From contig NZ_PZKE01000007.1 of the NCBI RefSeq assembly GCF_003034965.1, positions 62,001 through 126,000 on the forward strand: a stretch of 64,000 bases of DNA, written 5' to 3'. Under the pieces are notes generated by a model. The model had not been told where the DNA came from and made no database searches. It saw nothing but the letters and a program-made list of their open reading frames with translations. The DNA is from Fuscovulum blasticum DSM 2131 (GTDB lineage: Bacteria > Pseudomonadota > Alphaproteobacteria > Rhodobacterales > Rhodobacteraceae). This document shows, piece by piece, positions 63,836 to 64,000 of this stretch. Numbering within the stretch: the stretch's first letter is position 1; every line of letters starts with the position of its first letter. The translations under genes were made by a program, and so were the position numbers.

Positions 63836-64000
63836 ATGATCCGACCGCTGCTTGCCGCCGCCCTGATCCTGTTTCCGCTGACCGCTGCTGCCAACGGGTT
63901 TGAACCCGTGCGCGACAAGGGGCAGTTCCTGTCGCTGATCGAGAACCGCGAATTGCGGATCGGGCTTTACGACCTGACGCTGAAGGTGCTGCCCGATGGC
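63836..64000 (+). CDS. Secreted protein of unknown function (N-terminal part)
   Basis: Starts MIRPLLAAALILFPLTAAAN, a clear signal peptide, then GFEPVRDKGQFLSLIENREL; the gene runs past the window end. GAGG lies 7 nt before the ATG. A small conserved proteobacterial periplasmic type by look, but no family can be named from 55 residues. Same direction as dapB, 91 bp downstream. Confidence 0.65.
   Translation, partial: MIRPLLAAALILFPLTAAANGFEPVRDKGQFLSLIENRELRIGLYDLTLKVLPDG

Overview
The window is high-GC DNA from an alphaproteobacterium, most likely of the Rhodobacter/Paracoccus group (Rhodobacterales). The pointers are the gene order rbfA, truB, rpsO, pnp, a DUF6525 protein next to a CobW-type GTPase, and a LexA box of the GTTC-N7-GTTC type. 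Two stretches of ordinary chromosome (1-15148 and 50549-64000) flank one large insertion.

The central result is a Tn7-like transposon of exactly 35,400 bp (15149-50548). It has perfect 27-bp terminal inverted repeats, 30-bp subterminal repeats at both ends, and a 5-bp target duplication (GTGAA). It sits inside an OmpA-family gene. Joining the two gene halves (50730-50549 and 15143-14312) with one copy of the duplication restores an open frame of 337 codons plus stop. The transposition genes tnsA-tnsB-tnsC-tniQ lie at the left end, each overlapping the next by ATGA, with a Ner-like HTH gene beside them.

Cargo, left to right: (i) a LexA-box-preceded SRAP-imuA-imuB-dnaE2 mutagenesis operon (21748-27858); (ii) a BCS1-like membrane AAA ATPase; (iii) a compact seven-gene operon (29863-37385) with a sigma-like protein, a small helical protein, an ImmA/IrrE peptidase-UvrD helicase fusion, a two-domain ubiquitin-like protein, an E2-like enzyme, a JAMM deconjugase and an E1-like enzyme; (iv) a dGTPase of the type known to act against phage; (v) an IS66 element with clear 8-bp duplication nested in a decayed IS5-type transposase; (vi) a metallophosphoesterase; (vii) a type I restriction-modification operon hsdM-hsdS-hsdR followed by a YgjP-like metallopeptidase. 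The element is therefore a mobile defence and DNA-damage-response island.

Left chromosomal flank: partial GH13 glucosidase, two MFS transporters, secreted DUF4424 and DUF4139 proteins, asd, an aldo/keto reductase, a divergent mnmD / FAD-oxidoreductase pair resembling a split MnmC, an old-yellow-enzyme-type oxidoreductase, an aldehyde dehydrogenase and a 1-Cys peroxiredoxin. Right flank: a Zur-box-preceded CobW/ZigA GTPase operon, dadA, a Fic protein, pnp, a small secreted protein, a fatty-acid-hydroxylase-family protein, rpsO, an RTX-repeat protein, truB, a DUF2233 protein, rbfA, dapB and the start of another secreted protein.

No tRNA, rRNA or CRISPR array was recognised. All calls are from reading the sequence; no database search was run.
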